A stretch of 64,000 bases of DNA, taken from positions 1 to 64,000 of the forward strand of contig DATGMF010000053.1 in NCBI GenBank assembly GCA_035293765.1. The letters run 5' to 3'. Positions 36,295 through 43,984 of the stretch are shown in pieces. Below the pieces are notes generated by a model. It saw only the letters and a program-made list of their open reading frames with translations. It did not search any database and had not been told where the DNA came from. A program made the translations under genes and the position numbers. Each line of letters opens with the position of its first letter. The first letter of the stretch is position 1. The DNA comes from DASRHT01 sp035293765. GTDB taxonomy: Bacteria; Chloroflexota; Ktedonobacteria; Ktedonobacterales; Ktedonobacteraceae.

Positions 36295-37148
36295 AGGCAG
36301 GCCTTCAATTGTGCGGTCGAGAGGATCACCTCTGGCAGATGCACTCCCCGGTCGTGCAGGCGCCGACCAAGACGCGTAATCAGCGGTACGTCCAATCCAA
36401 GCGCGTGCAGGTCATCAGCGTGCGAAAAGATAGTGGCAGGCGTGTCATCCATCGCTATCTGCCCTTCGTGCATCACAATCACTCGCTGGAAATTTGTCAC
36501 TTCATGCATAAAGTGGGTGATATGAATCACGGCGAGGCCGCGCTCTTGTGAAAGAAACTGCACCGTTTCCAGCAGGCGGCGTGCCGTTTGGCCGGAGATC
36601 ATCGTCGTTGGTTCATCCAGCAGCAAATATCTGGGGCGCATTGCCAGCACGCCGGCAATCGCTACCTGCTGCTTCTGCCCCACCGATAGCTCGCTAATGG
36701 GCATTTGCGCATATTGCTCCAGCTTGAGCAGCGCCATTGCTTCCTGGACGCGTTCCTCGATTTCGAAGCGAGGAAGGCCCATATTCTCCGGTCCAAAGGC
36801 AATATCATCAATCGCAGTATTAGCGACCAGTTGGTCGTCTGGATTTTGAAAAACGATGCCCACGCGCTGGCGAATGGTCCAGATATCTTCCCCGCTGGCA
36901 TCGGTTCTGAGGCCATCCACCAGCACCGTTCCCCGCGTGGGATGCAAAATGGCAGCAATCAGCCTTGCCAGCGTGCTCTTGCCGGAGCCGTTGTGGCCGA
37001 TGATCGCGACAGTTTCGCCTTCGCCAATATGCAGATTGATGTCACGCAGCGCCGGAGGAGCGTCCTGCGCCCCCTGCATACTGTAATTGAAGGTAACGTT
37101 TGCAATCTCTATTCCGTTGTGATGAACTTGCTTGTCAGGCTGTTCCAT
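36279..37148 (-). CDS. ecfA1: ECF transporter ATPase A1
   Basis: 289 aa. Walker A GHNGSGKST, Q-loop IVFQNPDDQLVANTAIDDIAFG, Walker B YLLLDEP and switch His in HITHFMHE are normal. Two catalytic elements are altered: the signature reads LSVGQK instead of LSGGQ, and the D-loop after DEPTT reads MISGQ instead of SMLDP. This suggests one of the two ATP sites is degenerate. Repeat copy D begins right at its start codon. Confidence 0.92.
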   Translation of the reverse strand: MEQPDKQVHHNGIEIANVTFNYSMQGAQDAPPALRDINLHIGEGETVAIIGHNGSGKSTLARLIAAILHPTRGTVLVDGLRTDASGEDIWTIRQRVGIVFQNPDDQLVANTAIDDIAFGPENMGLPRFEIEERVQEAMALLKLEQYAQMPISELSVGQKQQVAIAGVLAMRPRYLLLDEPTTMISGQTARRLLETVQFLSQERGLAVIHITHFMHEVTNFQRVIVMHEGQIAMDDTPATIFSHADDLHALGLDVPLITRLGRRLHDRGVHLPEVILSTAQLKACLCSSN

Positions 37149-37264
37149 AATGCATTTCCACTTGACATCTCAGATTTTGACCTCTATACCCCTCTCAGGG
37201 GAGGCGGTGAGGGCTGATAGCTGGCTCGATCCGCTTGAGGATACTGAAAATTGAGGATACTGAA
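37148..37264 (+). repeat. stop-codon-associated repeat, copy D
   Basis: Lies between the S-component stop (37265-37267) and the ecfA1 start (37146-37148), filling the gap. Promoter TTGACA (37162-37167), 17 bp, TATACC (37185-37190) points into the S-component gene as antisense. TTGAGGATACTGAA is duplicated at the stop-codon end. The first hairpin reads ATCC-TCAAGC-GGAT, a compensatory change from ACCC/GGGT in other copies. Confidence 0.85.
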
Positions 37265-37864
37265 TTAATAATGGAGCTGATCGCGTGACTTCTTTTCGGG
37301 CGCCCGCACCAGCCTCCCCTGAACGACGAAAAAGGCACTTGCCAGGATGGTTGTGATGATGGCGGCGATGACGGCCTCAATCGCGGCTTGTGGGATAATT
37401 GTCACGATCAGAGCTATGGGTAAATAGCCACGCCATACTGCTATCGTCAGCACCAGCACTGTATTGGTGGCGGAACCGATAAAGCCAGCGGCGGCGGCAG
37501 CGGCGTTACGATTGAAGCGCGCCAGAGCAGCGAATGTGGCCCAGGCCGTCAAACCAATAAAGAGGCGTGGCAAAATAGCGACTGTGGGATCTTTGAAGAG
37601 AGGGACGGTCGCTCGCGTAAAGCTAACCAGGCCAAAAACCAGGCCGCTGAAGATACCAACGATGGGGCCACCGAGCACACCGCCCAGGATCGTCGGGATA
37701 TGTTCGGTTGTGGCGGAGCCGGAGATGTTGGGAAGCGGGATAAAGCCGAGATAAGGTACAACGCCTAAAATAATGGTGATTGCTGAAAATGCGCCGGCCA
37801 TAACAATCCGTTGAGTTGTGATGGTCCAGGGGCTGGTGGTAGGGCTAGCAGGGACCTTGCTCAA
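37265..37864 (-). CDS. ECF transporter substrate-binding (S) component
   Basis: 199 aa from a TTG at 37864 that follows GAAGGAG by 8 nt; an ATG seven codons upstream lacks such a site. About six helices. ISGSATTEHIPTILGGVLGGPIVGIFSGLVFG is the family pattern of PF12822-type S components. Substrate cannot be read from sequence (vitamins such as pantothenate, folate or riboflavin are typical). It is the first gene of the operon, with a strong promoter and a ~127-nt leader. Confidence 0.85.
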   Translation of the reverse strand: MSKVPASPTTSPWTITTQRIVMAGAFSAITIILGVVPYLGFIPLPNISGSATTEHIPTILGGVLGGPIVGIFSGLVFGLVSFTRATVPLFKDPTVAILPRLFIGLTAWATFAALARFNRNAAAAAAGFIGSATNTVLVLTIAVWRGYLPIALIVTIIPQAAIEAVIAAIITTILASAFFVVQGRLVRAPEKKSRDQLHY

Positions 37865-38027
37865 AGTAGAGGCTCCTTCGCGCATGAAAATATAGCGTCA
37901 TACAAGGTCAGTAATCCAGGAAGACACTACAGCTATAAATTCTTCGATGCTATGCGAGCGCGCCCTTCCCGGTGGAAAAGTCGCGTGCATTGCGAAAATT
38001 ATACCGGTTAAATTCCTTTTATGTCAA
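37865..38027 (-). promoter_or_regulatory. ECF operon promoter and 5' leader
   Basis: On the minus strand TTGACA (38022-38027), 18-bp spacer, TATAAT (37998-38003) is a perfect-hexamer promoter. Transcription would start near 37991, leaving a ~127-nt untranslated leader. A leader of this length before a vitamin-type S component is a common place for a riboswitch, but I see no match to TPP, FMN, cobalamin or THF consensus cores. Confidence 0.65.
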
Positions 38028-38051
38028 GAAAATCATTGCCTGATTGGATGG

Positions 38052-38759
38052 CTAGAGCTTTTCAGGGGAGAGAACTTTAACCCCATTGGGGCCGCCAATG
38101 ATCGCTGCCTGCGCCATATGCAGAAATAGTCCCGTTTCCAGCACGCCGACGATAGACTGCATCTGCGCATCCAGCGCGACCGGATCGGCTATGCCGTTGG
38201 GAAAAGTGCAGTCAAAGATATTATTGTGATTATCGGTCACGAAGATCTGTTCGCCCAAATGTCGTATCTGGACTGTGGCGCCGAGCGCCTCCAGACGCTG
38301 GCGTATCGGTGTGAGGGCAAAAGGGATAATCTCGACCGGCACGGGGGACCGGGAGCCCAGGAGTTGGACCTCTTTGGTCTGGTCGGCAATGACGACAAAG
38401 CGACGTGAGACGGAGGCAACAACCTTCTCGCGTAGCAGCGCGCCGCCGCCTCCCTTGATTAAATTGAACTGGCTATCGATCTCATCAGCCCCATCGATGC
38501 AGAGATCAAGCTCGGGGTGGGTGTCGAGGTCTGTGAGCGGAATACCGAGATTATGAGCCAGATCGTAGGTCGCCTGTGATGTGGGAACGGCGCCAACGAT
38601 GCGGAGCCCATCCTGAATGCGCCGGGCGAGCGCGTAAATCAGATAAGTAACGGTTGAGCCCGTACCGATGCCGATCACCATCCCCTCTTCCACCAGTTGC
38701 GCTGCCGCATTGGCCGCCAGTTGCTTCCATGTATCGCGCTCTATATCGTGCTGCATCAT
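38052..38759 (-). CDS. rpiA: ribose-5-phosphate isomerase A
   Basis: 235 aa, normal length. GIGTGSTVTYLIYALA near residue 30, catalytic region CIDGADEID near 88 and KGGGGALLREKVVA near 100 are the RpiA landmarks. It interconverts ribulose-5-P and ribose-5-P in the pentose phosphate pathway. AAGGAG is 7 nt before the ATG. The promoter of the ECF operon starts 25 nt past its 3' end, so it is a separate unit. Confidence 0.97.
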   Translation of the reverse strand: MMQHDIERDTWKQLAANAAAQLVEEGMVIGIGTGSTVTYLIYALARRIQDGLRIVGAVPTSQATYDLAHNLGIPLTDLDTHPELDLCIDGADEIDSQFNLIKGGGGALLREKVVASVSRRFVVIADQTKEVQLLGSRSPVPVEIIPFALTPIRQRLEALGATVQIRHLGEQIFVTDNHNNIFDCTFPNGIADPVALDAQMQSIVGVLETGLFLHMAQAAIIGGPNGVKVLSPEKL

Positions 38760-38865
38760 TTTACTACTCCTTATAATAATGTGAGAAGTGCTGCGTATTT
38801 AAAAAAAGAAAATTACGAAATAGAGTATAGCACGGACTGCGAAAAAAGAACGAATGAGGTAGGTA

Positions 38866-38888
38866 GGGGCAGGGCTAGCCGCTGCCCT
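38866..38888. repeat. GTAGGGGCAGGGC-type palindrome
   Basis: GGGGCAGGGC-TA-GCCGCTGCCC, a hairpin of the same family as at 12.4 and 45.3 kb. It lies between divergent rpiA and the signalling gene. A TATACT on the minus strand near 38823-38828 may be the rpiA -10. Confidence 0.55.
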
Positions 38889-38919
38889 GCTGACTCTATA
38901 GTACCAGTTTGCAATAGCC

Positions 38920-38948
38920 TTGCCATCCGAAAGGCATCGTGATACACT
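38920..38948 (+). promoter_or_regulatory. promoter of the receiver-roadblock gene
   Basis: TTGCCA (38920-38925), 17-bp spacer, TACACT (38943-38948), with a ~115-nt leader to the start at 39070. Confidence 0.5.
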
Positions 38949-39069
38949 GCTCAAGTGGCTATAGAACCAACAAACAAGGAAGACCTGGGGAGTTTATGGG
39001 GATGCGGGAGCGCGCGATCTGCGTTGATGGGCTGGAAACAGACCAGAACTGTTTCAGGTGGTAAAAAAG

Positions 39070-40881
39070 ATGTCTGATGCCTGGCGTATCTTCGTGGTTG
39101 AGGGAGAGGAAAGTCTCAACCGCAGCATAGTCAACTCTTTGCTGAAGGACGGCTATTTTGTGCAGGGCGCATTAAGCGATGCCGATGCACTGCGCGTCCT
39201 CTGGACAGAAGAGTTTGACATCGTGATATGCGATTTGAAGACGTCAGTTGGCGGTTTCGATTTTATGCAGTGGTTACGCGCCTATCGCCCCAGGACGCAA
39301 ACGATCATCATCGGGAGCGAGGATACGCCGCTGGTGCGTAGCCAGGCGCTGGAGAGTGGTGCGGCAGGATATTTAGCCAAGCCGCTGGATTTACGCCTGC
39401 TGCGCGAAGAATTGCGGCGCTTGTTGCAGCCCGCAGGCTTTACCGCTGACCTGGACTCGTTTGATTTATTGGATGTGATCCAGATTGTGACGATGAGTCG
39501 CAAAAATATCGCGCTGCTCGTGAGCACCGGGGTCGAGGAGCGTGGGATGTTGCGTTTCCAAAAAGGGGAACTGGTCAGCGCCGAATATGGGATGTTGCGT
39601 GGGGAAGAGGCGTTTTTCGCGCTGGCAGCCCATAAGAATGGAACGGTGATGGAGCAGCCCTGGAGCGGTCAGATCGTCTCGAATGTGACCCAGCCGCTCT
39701 CGCGTCTGATCTTGCAGGCTCTCCAGTATCGTTCAAAGTATGCGCATGGTCAGCCACAGGAGGAGGCTCCGGCAAACGCCCTCTCGGGCTCATTCGCCTT
39801 TGATGAGGTTGACGATAGTCCTTTTGTCTTTACAGAAGATGCGTCGCTCTCTTCCGTGCCGCGAGCCCCAGCCGCGCAGGAAAATCTTACCAGGGCAACC
39901 GCCAGCCAGCAGCTAGCCGCGCTGAGTGCGGGCGAGACGAAAGAATGGTGGGAACAGTCGGCGCACATCCCCCTGGTTGAGCAGAAAAATGGCAACGCGT
40001 TTGCGGCGCAGGATGCCCCGGCTGCGGCTTCGACGTTTGCCTTTGATGTGACACCCTTTGCGGGCAGAAGCGAAAAAAGTATGCCCTCGGCTGCGCGTAA
40101 GGCGCAGGAATATCAGCGCACCGAGTTGCCCGGCTGGGTTATGGACCAGCCCACATCAGGTATGCCCGCGATCCGCCCATCGCCGCTTGCCGACGCCCTC
40201 GGGGAACCGGCCACCGCGCAATGGCAAGAATCTCCTCCCCCGCCTGTACTCAAAACAACTGATCCGCTCACGACCGGAAAATCGGTTGATCCCTATACGA
40301 TTGCTCCAATAGAGAGCGGTGCGCGCCGCATCTCGTCGCCTGAATGGCAGGCCCCGGTATCTGCCCGCGAGCCCAGTGTGACAAATGATCTCTCGGAGGC
40401 CGCTTTCATGAAGAATGTGAGCGACGCCCTCTCGCTCAATGGCGCTCAGGGTAGCACCTGGATGTCGGATGATGGGGCCACCATGCCGAGGAAAAGCGTG
40501 CGCAGGCAGCATAATTACACCGCTCTCGTCTCCGCTCTGCAAACGCTGGGATATTCCGTGCCTGGCTTTATTGCTGCCGGCGTGCTAACCACCGAAGGGG
40601 AGGCCATTGCCCAGGTAGCGGTGGATAACCTTGATATCACCGGGCTCTGCAAGCCGTTCTGTCTGTCGCTACGACAGGCTTTGCAATCGTTGAGCGAGGA
40701 GACCTGGGGCGCTTATGAGAGTACCATCATTACCACGATGCAGCGCCATATCCTGCTGCGGGTGGTGCATGGCGAGCAAAGGGTTGTGCAGGTACTGATT
40801 ACCAGCCGCGAAGCAGACCCTGCCGATGGTCTGGAAGTGATGATCAATATCGAGGGCGTTATCAACGCGGCCCTGCGTTAG
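39070..40881 (+). CDS. receiver-DUF4388-roadblock signalling protein
   Basis: 603 aa. Residues 5-120 are a response-regulator receiver: phospho-acceptor in IVICDLKTS, conserved Lys in GYLAKPLD. The acidic pocket that is usually DD reads VVEGEE, so it may not be a standard phosphoreceiver. Residues ~130-225 match DUF4388 (DLLDVIQIVTMSRKN, GMLRFQKGELVSAEYG). A ~250-residue Pro/Ala/Ser-rich disordered linker follows. The last ~120 residues are a roadblock/LC7-like domain (GFIAAGVLTTEGEAIAQVAVD). The ATG at 39070 was chosen over a GTG at 39058. Likely a scaffold in small-GTPase or motility-type signalling. Confidence 0.8.
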   Translation: MSDAWRIFVVEGEESLNRSIVNSLLKDGYFVQGALSDADALRVLWTEEFDIVICDLKTSVGGFDFMQWLRAYRPRTQTIIIGSEDTPLVRSQALESGAAGYLAKPLDLRLLREELRRLLQPAGFTADLDSFDLLDVIQIVTMSRKNIALLVSTGVEERGMLRFQKGELVSAEYGMLRGEEAFFALAAHKNGTVMEQPWSGQIVSNVTQPLSRLILQALQYRSKYAHGQPQEEAPANALSGSFAFDEVDDSPFVFTEDASLSSVPRAPAAQENLTRATASQQLAALSAGETKEWWEQSAHIPLVEQKNGNAFAAQDAPAAASTFAFDVTPFAGRSEKSMPSAARKAQEYQRTELPGWVMDQPTSGMPAIRPSPLADALGEPATAQWQESPPPPVLKTTDPLTTGKSVDPYTIAPIESGARRISSPEWQAPVSAREPSVTNDLSEAAFMKNVSDALSLNGAQGSTWMSDDGATMPRKSVRRQHNYTALVSALQTLGYSVPGFIAAGVLTTEGEAIAQVAVDNLDITGLCKPFCLSLRQALQSLSEETWGAYESTIITTMQRHILLRVVHGEQRVVQVLITSREADPADGLEVMINIEGVINAALR

Positions 40882-40900
40882 CCTGGAAAGAAGTGCAGTG

Positions 40901-41035
40901 ATGAGTGAGAAACGACCTGCTACCGAAGAGGAGCGCAATAATAACCGCTTTTCCTTTATTGTGGGCATTTTTATTGGCTTTGCAATAATTTTACTGCTGG
41001 TGCTGCTACAACTTGTGGTGATAGGCCATTTTTGA
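40901..41035 (+). CDS. 44-aa single-helix membrane peptide
   Basis: MSEKRPATEEERNNNR followed by a clean membrane helix (FIVGIFIGFAIILLLVLLQL) and a stop. GGAAAG lies upstream of the ATG. It is 19 nt after the signalling gene and probably co-transcribed, so it may anchor or assist that protein. Too short for default gene callers; reality rests on composition and position. Confidence 0.6.
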   Translation: MSEKRPATEEERNNNRFSFIVGIFIGFAIILLLVLLQLVVIGHF

Positions 41036-41080
41036 GAACAACCTCTGTATAGAAGGGGAGTTAAAAGCGCCTCTCCGCAA

Positions 41081-41395
41081 TTAGCACGATCCGGTTATTT
41101 CGTTATACCGATTTATCACCTCTATTTGTACCTTGTGAAGGACTTGTTGCAGTTTCATAATATCATCGCTGGTGGTGCTGCTATCAGCAATAATATCATT
41201 GAGCACGGCATTTAACGTGACAAGGGGCATGCCGCCGAGTTCGAGCGTGTTGGTGCTCGTAAGCTGCTGGAGAATGCCGGAGATGTGGGAAGCGATTGCG
41301 GGAGTATACGTCCGTTCGACCAGCTTCCTCCTCAACACTGCTGCCTCTTCGATATCAACCACGACAAAAGATAGATTAATTGCCCTGAGTTGCAT
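41081..41395 (-). CDS. unknown protein, second gene of the AT-island operon
   Basis: 104 aa from the ATG at 41395 (an ATG at 41437 would overlap the upstream gene more deeply). QLRAINLSFVVVDIEEAAVLRRKLVERTYTP suggests an alpha/beta start, then predicted helices with DDIMKLQQVLHKVQIEVINRYNEI at the C-terminus. The start overlaps the 3' end of the 107-aa gene by 20 bp, implying translational coupling. No family recognised. Confidence 0.65.
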   Translation of the reverse strand: MQLRAINLSFVVVDIEEAAVLRRKLVERTYTPAIASHISGILQQLTSTNTLELGGMPLVTLNAVLNDIIADSSTTSDDIMKLQQVLHKVQIEVINRYNEITGSC

Positions 41396-41699
41396 CCGAA
41401 CCCCCTTCCATGCGCTGCATATCCGACGCGTAGACATACAGCAAGCACTGACTTTTCCCGTTGGGCAGCTTCGGCCTGAGCAAATAGCGGATGTAGAAGA
41501 TCCCCTGTGATGGCGTCACGACCCGGTACATCGTTTCCTGCGTGACGATATCGGCGTACTCCTCCTGTGTCCCTTCGGGGCAATCGAGGCGCAGGTACAT
41601 CTCATTGTTGATCTTCTCGGGCACAATCGAGACGCCGATGCGGTTCAGATAGTTGATCACATCAGTTGGGAGCTCTATTTTCAGGCAATAGTACTGCAT
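41376..41699 (-). CDS. unknown protein, first gene of the AT-island operon
   Basis: 107 aa; AGGAGG is 8 nt before the ATG, the best ribosome-binding site in the region. Sequence YYCLKIELPTDVINYLNRIGVSIVPEKI and later SQCLLYVYASDMQRMEGG suggest a small alpha/beta protein. No signal peptide or helix for membrane insertion. It is driven by a TTGACA-N17-TAATAA promoter with the paired GACTCA/TGAGTC sites. No family recognised. Confidence 0.7.
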   Translation of the reverse strand: MQYYCLKIELPTDVINYLNRIGVSIVPEKINNEMYLRLDCPEGTQEEYADIVTQETMYRVVTPSQGIFYIRYLLRPKLPNGKSQCLLYVYASDMQRMEGGSDATQGN

Positions 41700-41745
41700 A
41701 TCGATCCTCCTCTTGATCTCTTACTCCGCAACATAAATATTCCCT

Positions 41746-41786
41746 TTATTAAGACTCACAAATCTTTTTGTCAAAGATCATGAGTC
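41746..41786 (-). promoter_or_regulatory. minus-strand promoter with paired GACTCA/TGAGTC sites
   Basis: Reading on the minus strand: GACTCA (41786-41781), 6 nt, TTGACA (-35, 41774-41769), TGAGTC inside the spacer (41758-41753), TAATAA (-10, 41751-41746); spacer 17 bp. It drives the 107-aa gene. Confidence 0.75.
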
Positions 41787-41838
41787 AATTATAAAGCATC
41801 ACTAATCAAATTGTCAATAAAACTCAAAAATCAATTAA

Positions 41839-41879
41839 GACTCAACATACTAGACAAAATGAGTCTAAAGGCTTACAAT
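41839..41879 (+). promoter_or_regulatory. plus-strand promoter with paired GACTCA/TGAGTC sites
   Basis: GACTCA (41839-41844), 6 nt, TAGACA (-35, 41851-41856), TGAGTC inside the spacer (41860-41865), TACAAT (-10, 41874-41879); spacer 17 bp. The layout mirrors the divergent promoter, and ATTAAGACTCA is an exact direct repeat at 41748 and 41834. It drives the HTH gene at 41932. Confidence 0.75.
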
Positions 41880-41931
41880 ATCAATGACTCTCTGAAGCAG
41901 AAATCAACGAGAGGAAGCGTGAGAATAAACG

Positions 41932-42723
41932 ATGGAAAAAGAGTACTACAAACCAGAAGAAGTGATGAAGCTTCTCGGTATATCCAAAGCAACGCTAAAC
42001 AGAAGAGCGGAAGATGGAACGATACCAACTGAACTCGAAGAGGGAAGAAAAAGGGGAAGAAAGTACCCCAAAGAAGCAATAGATGCACATGTCAAGCTTT
42101 TAAAGCGTAAAGATGACACCAAACTCACCTTTGGTCCAGCAACAAACAGCGAACTATGGGCAAGCTACCAGAATCACTTTCAACTGTACGAGCCAGAAGA
42201 TATTGTGACCTATGACAGGCTACTGGAATGGCGTGAAGCCAACTATGACATCTTCATGTCTGCAAGAGAAGGGGGCAGAAGGATCGCAGGAGTAACCATG
42301 ATGCCTCTAAGGGAAGATGTCATCAAATCCATCATCAACCAGGAGATGAGAGAGCAGAATATACCACCAGGGGCCATAAGAGAGTGGACAGAGAAAAATC
42401 TGACGGTGTATATCCCAAGTATTTCGATACATCATACAGGAGATGCTCAAAAAGACAAAGATAGGGGACGTTTTATCATTAGAAATGCTATACGATGGGC
42501 CATCTCATTAGACAGGCAGTACGATATCAAAAAATGGTACGCTGTAGCTGCAACGCCTGAAGGCAAGAAATTAGTCGAACATCTCGGGTTTGAGAAAATT
42601 GCAGGGAAAAGAGATGCTTACGTCCTAACAGACTTAAAAAAAGCAACACGGCCTATCAAGGCATTTATTGATAGGCTAGAAGAAGAGAGCGAGCCGCTTG
42701 TACCATCACCAAAGCGAAAGTAG
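41932..42723 (+). CDS. HTH (excisionase/MerR-like) protein with acetyltransferase-like domain
   Basis: 263 aa. Residues 1-60 are an excisionase/MerR-type HTH: YYKPEEVMKLLGISKATLNRRAEDGTIP and a basic RKRGRKYPKEAIDAHV. Residues ~80-235 resemble a GNAT-like fold (RLLEWREANYDIFMSARE, RIAGVTMMPL, KWYAVAATPEGKKLVEHLGFEKIAG), where the last motif matches the GNAT C-terminal strand. DNA is visibly AT-richer than neighbours and Arg is mostly AGA/AGG, suggesting transfer. It probably binds the GACTCA/TGAGTC sites upstream of itself and the divergent operon; that is inference. Confidence 0.75.
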   Translation: MEKEYYKPEEVMKLLGISKATLNRRAEDGTIPTELEEGRKRGRKYPKEAIDAHVKLLKRKDDTKLTFGPATNSELWASYQNHFQLYEPEDIVTYDRLLEWREANYDIFMSAREGGRRIAGVTMMPLREDVIKSIINQEMREQNIPPGAIREWTEKNLTVYIPSISIHHTGDAQKDKDRGRFIIRNAIRWAISLDRQYDIKKWYAVAATPEGKKLVEHLGFEKIAGKRDAYVLTDLKKATRPIKAFIDRLEEESEPLVPSPKRK

Positions 42724-42800
42724 GATAGGGATGCAAAAAAGCATTATTTAACTTTCACTACCTGCACGCTGGCATGGTCTCTCAACGCCTGGATAAAAAT

Positions 42801-43916
42801 ATGCAACAAGAAACAGATGTCGCGATTATTGGCGGGGGCATTATTGGCTGCGCTATCGCCTACTTTCTGCGCAGACGGGGCGTAGAGGTGATGGTCTTTG
42901 AGAAAGGTGCTATCGGCGGTCGAGCTTCGGGAGCTGCCGCCGGACTGCTAGCCCCACTTGGGCCGCTTGCTGGCCCGGGTCCATTCGCTGACTTGCTGCT
43001 TGCTGGCTTCGCCCAATTGACAGCTATCGCGCCAGAACTGGAGGATGCGACCGGACTTCGGCTCGGCTATGAGCGACCCGGCGCTTTGCGCACTGTCCGT
43101 AGCCAAAAGCGTCTTCCCCGCCTCAGAAAACGCTTTGAAGCCTGGCTGCCGTTGGGTTTAGAACTGCACTGGCTCAGCGGCCAGGAGGCGCGTCAACTGG
43201 AACCATCGCTCTCTGAGGAGGTGTGTGCAGCCATCTATGCTCCCCAGGAGTCACAAATCGATGCTGTGCTGCTCACGAGAGCGTGGTATCAGGCCGCTCA
43301 ACGGCTCGGCGCTCAGTTCTTCTGTGGGCAAGAAGTGATGGCCTTCGATCATCAGCAAGCGCAGGTCAGAGGTATCCGCCTATCAGATCATCGCTCTATT
43401 GCTTGCAAGCATCTTGTGCTTGCCGCCGGAGCCTGGACGGCGCAGTGGAGCGAGGAACTTTACCTCTCTTTACCTGTGAGTCCGCTGAAAGGACAGCTCC
43501 TGACCATGCAACAGCCAGAACCGCGACTGCGACATATTATTTTTGGGGAGGCAGCCTATATTGCGCCGCGAGGGCAACAGCTCCTCATTGGCGCAACGAA
43601 GGAAGAGGCAGGATTTGATGACCAGGTGACTCAGGAGGGGATCAACTGGTTATGCAGCACTGCAATACGCTTCCTCCCAGCACTTGAATACAGCTCTGTC
43701 CAGACCTCCTGGGCGGGATTACGACCGCGGACGCCTGATACGCGCCCGCGGCTTGGCCCGGCCCCTGGTTGGAAAAACGTCACCATTGCCACCGGACATA
43801 ATAGCGTCGGAATCATCTTGAGTGGCATTACCGGAGACACGATTGCCGAACTGATTGCGACGGGACAGATTCCAGAAATCATTGCGCCATTCTCTCCGCA
43901 ACGATTTCAAGCCTGA
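42801..43916 (+). CDS. FAD-dependent amine oxidase, glycine oxidase (ThiO)-like
   Basis: 371 aa from the ATG at 42801; an ATG nine codons upstream is the alternative. Rossmann FAD motif VAIIGGGIIGCAIAYFLRRRG with following VMVFEKG. DAO-fold elements include GRASGAAAGLLAPLG, PLKGQLLTMQQP, the WAGLRPRTPDTRPRLGPAPG loop and the terminal GHNSVGIILSGITGDTIAELI. It is likely glycine oxidase or a related D-amino-acid oxidase. No thiamine genes adjoin it, so a ThiO role in thiamine synthesis is only possible. The GC-rich codon use differs from the preceding AT-rich gene. Confidence 0.85.
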   Translation: MQQETDVAIIGGGIIGCAIAYFLRRRGVEVMVFEKGAIGGRASGAAAGLLAPLGPLAGPGPFADLLLAGFAQLTAIAPELEDATGLRLGYERPGALRTVRSQKRLPRLRKRFEAWLPLGLELHWLSGQEARQLEPSLSEEVCAAIYAPQESQIDAVLLTRAWYQAAQRLGAQFFCGQEVMAFDHQQAQVRGIRLSDHRSIACKHLVLAAGAWTAQWSEELYLSLPVSPLKGQLLTMQQPEPRLRHIIFGEAAYIAPRGQQLLIGATKEEAGFDDQVTQEGINWLCSTAIRFLPALEYSSVQTSWAGLRPRTPDTRPRLGPAPGWKNVTIATGHNSVGIILSGITGDTIAELIATGQIPEIIAPFSPQRFQA

Positions 43917-43938
43917 CCTCTGCCAGATTTAAGCACGC

Positions 43939-43962
43939 CGGGGTGAGAGTCCTCTCATCCCG
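43939..43962 (+). terminator. hairpin after the FAD oxidase gene
   Basis: CGGGGTGAGAG pairs with CTCTCATCCCG (one G-T wobble) starting 23 nt past the stop. An A-rich, not T-rich, tract follows, so terminator function is uncertain. Confidence 0.4.
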
Positions 43963-43984
43963 ACACAAAAAGATTACCCTCTCG

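Noticed and set aside
37148..37264. Repeat copy D as promoter of the ecfA1 gene
   Set aside because: Its promoter points away from ecfA1, into the S-component gene; the operon promoter at 37998-38027 explains ecfA1 expression.
37865..37991. Known riboswitch (TPP, FMN, cobalamin, THF) before the ECF operon
   Set aside because: None of their conserved cores could be recognised by eye.
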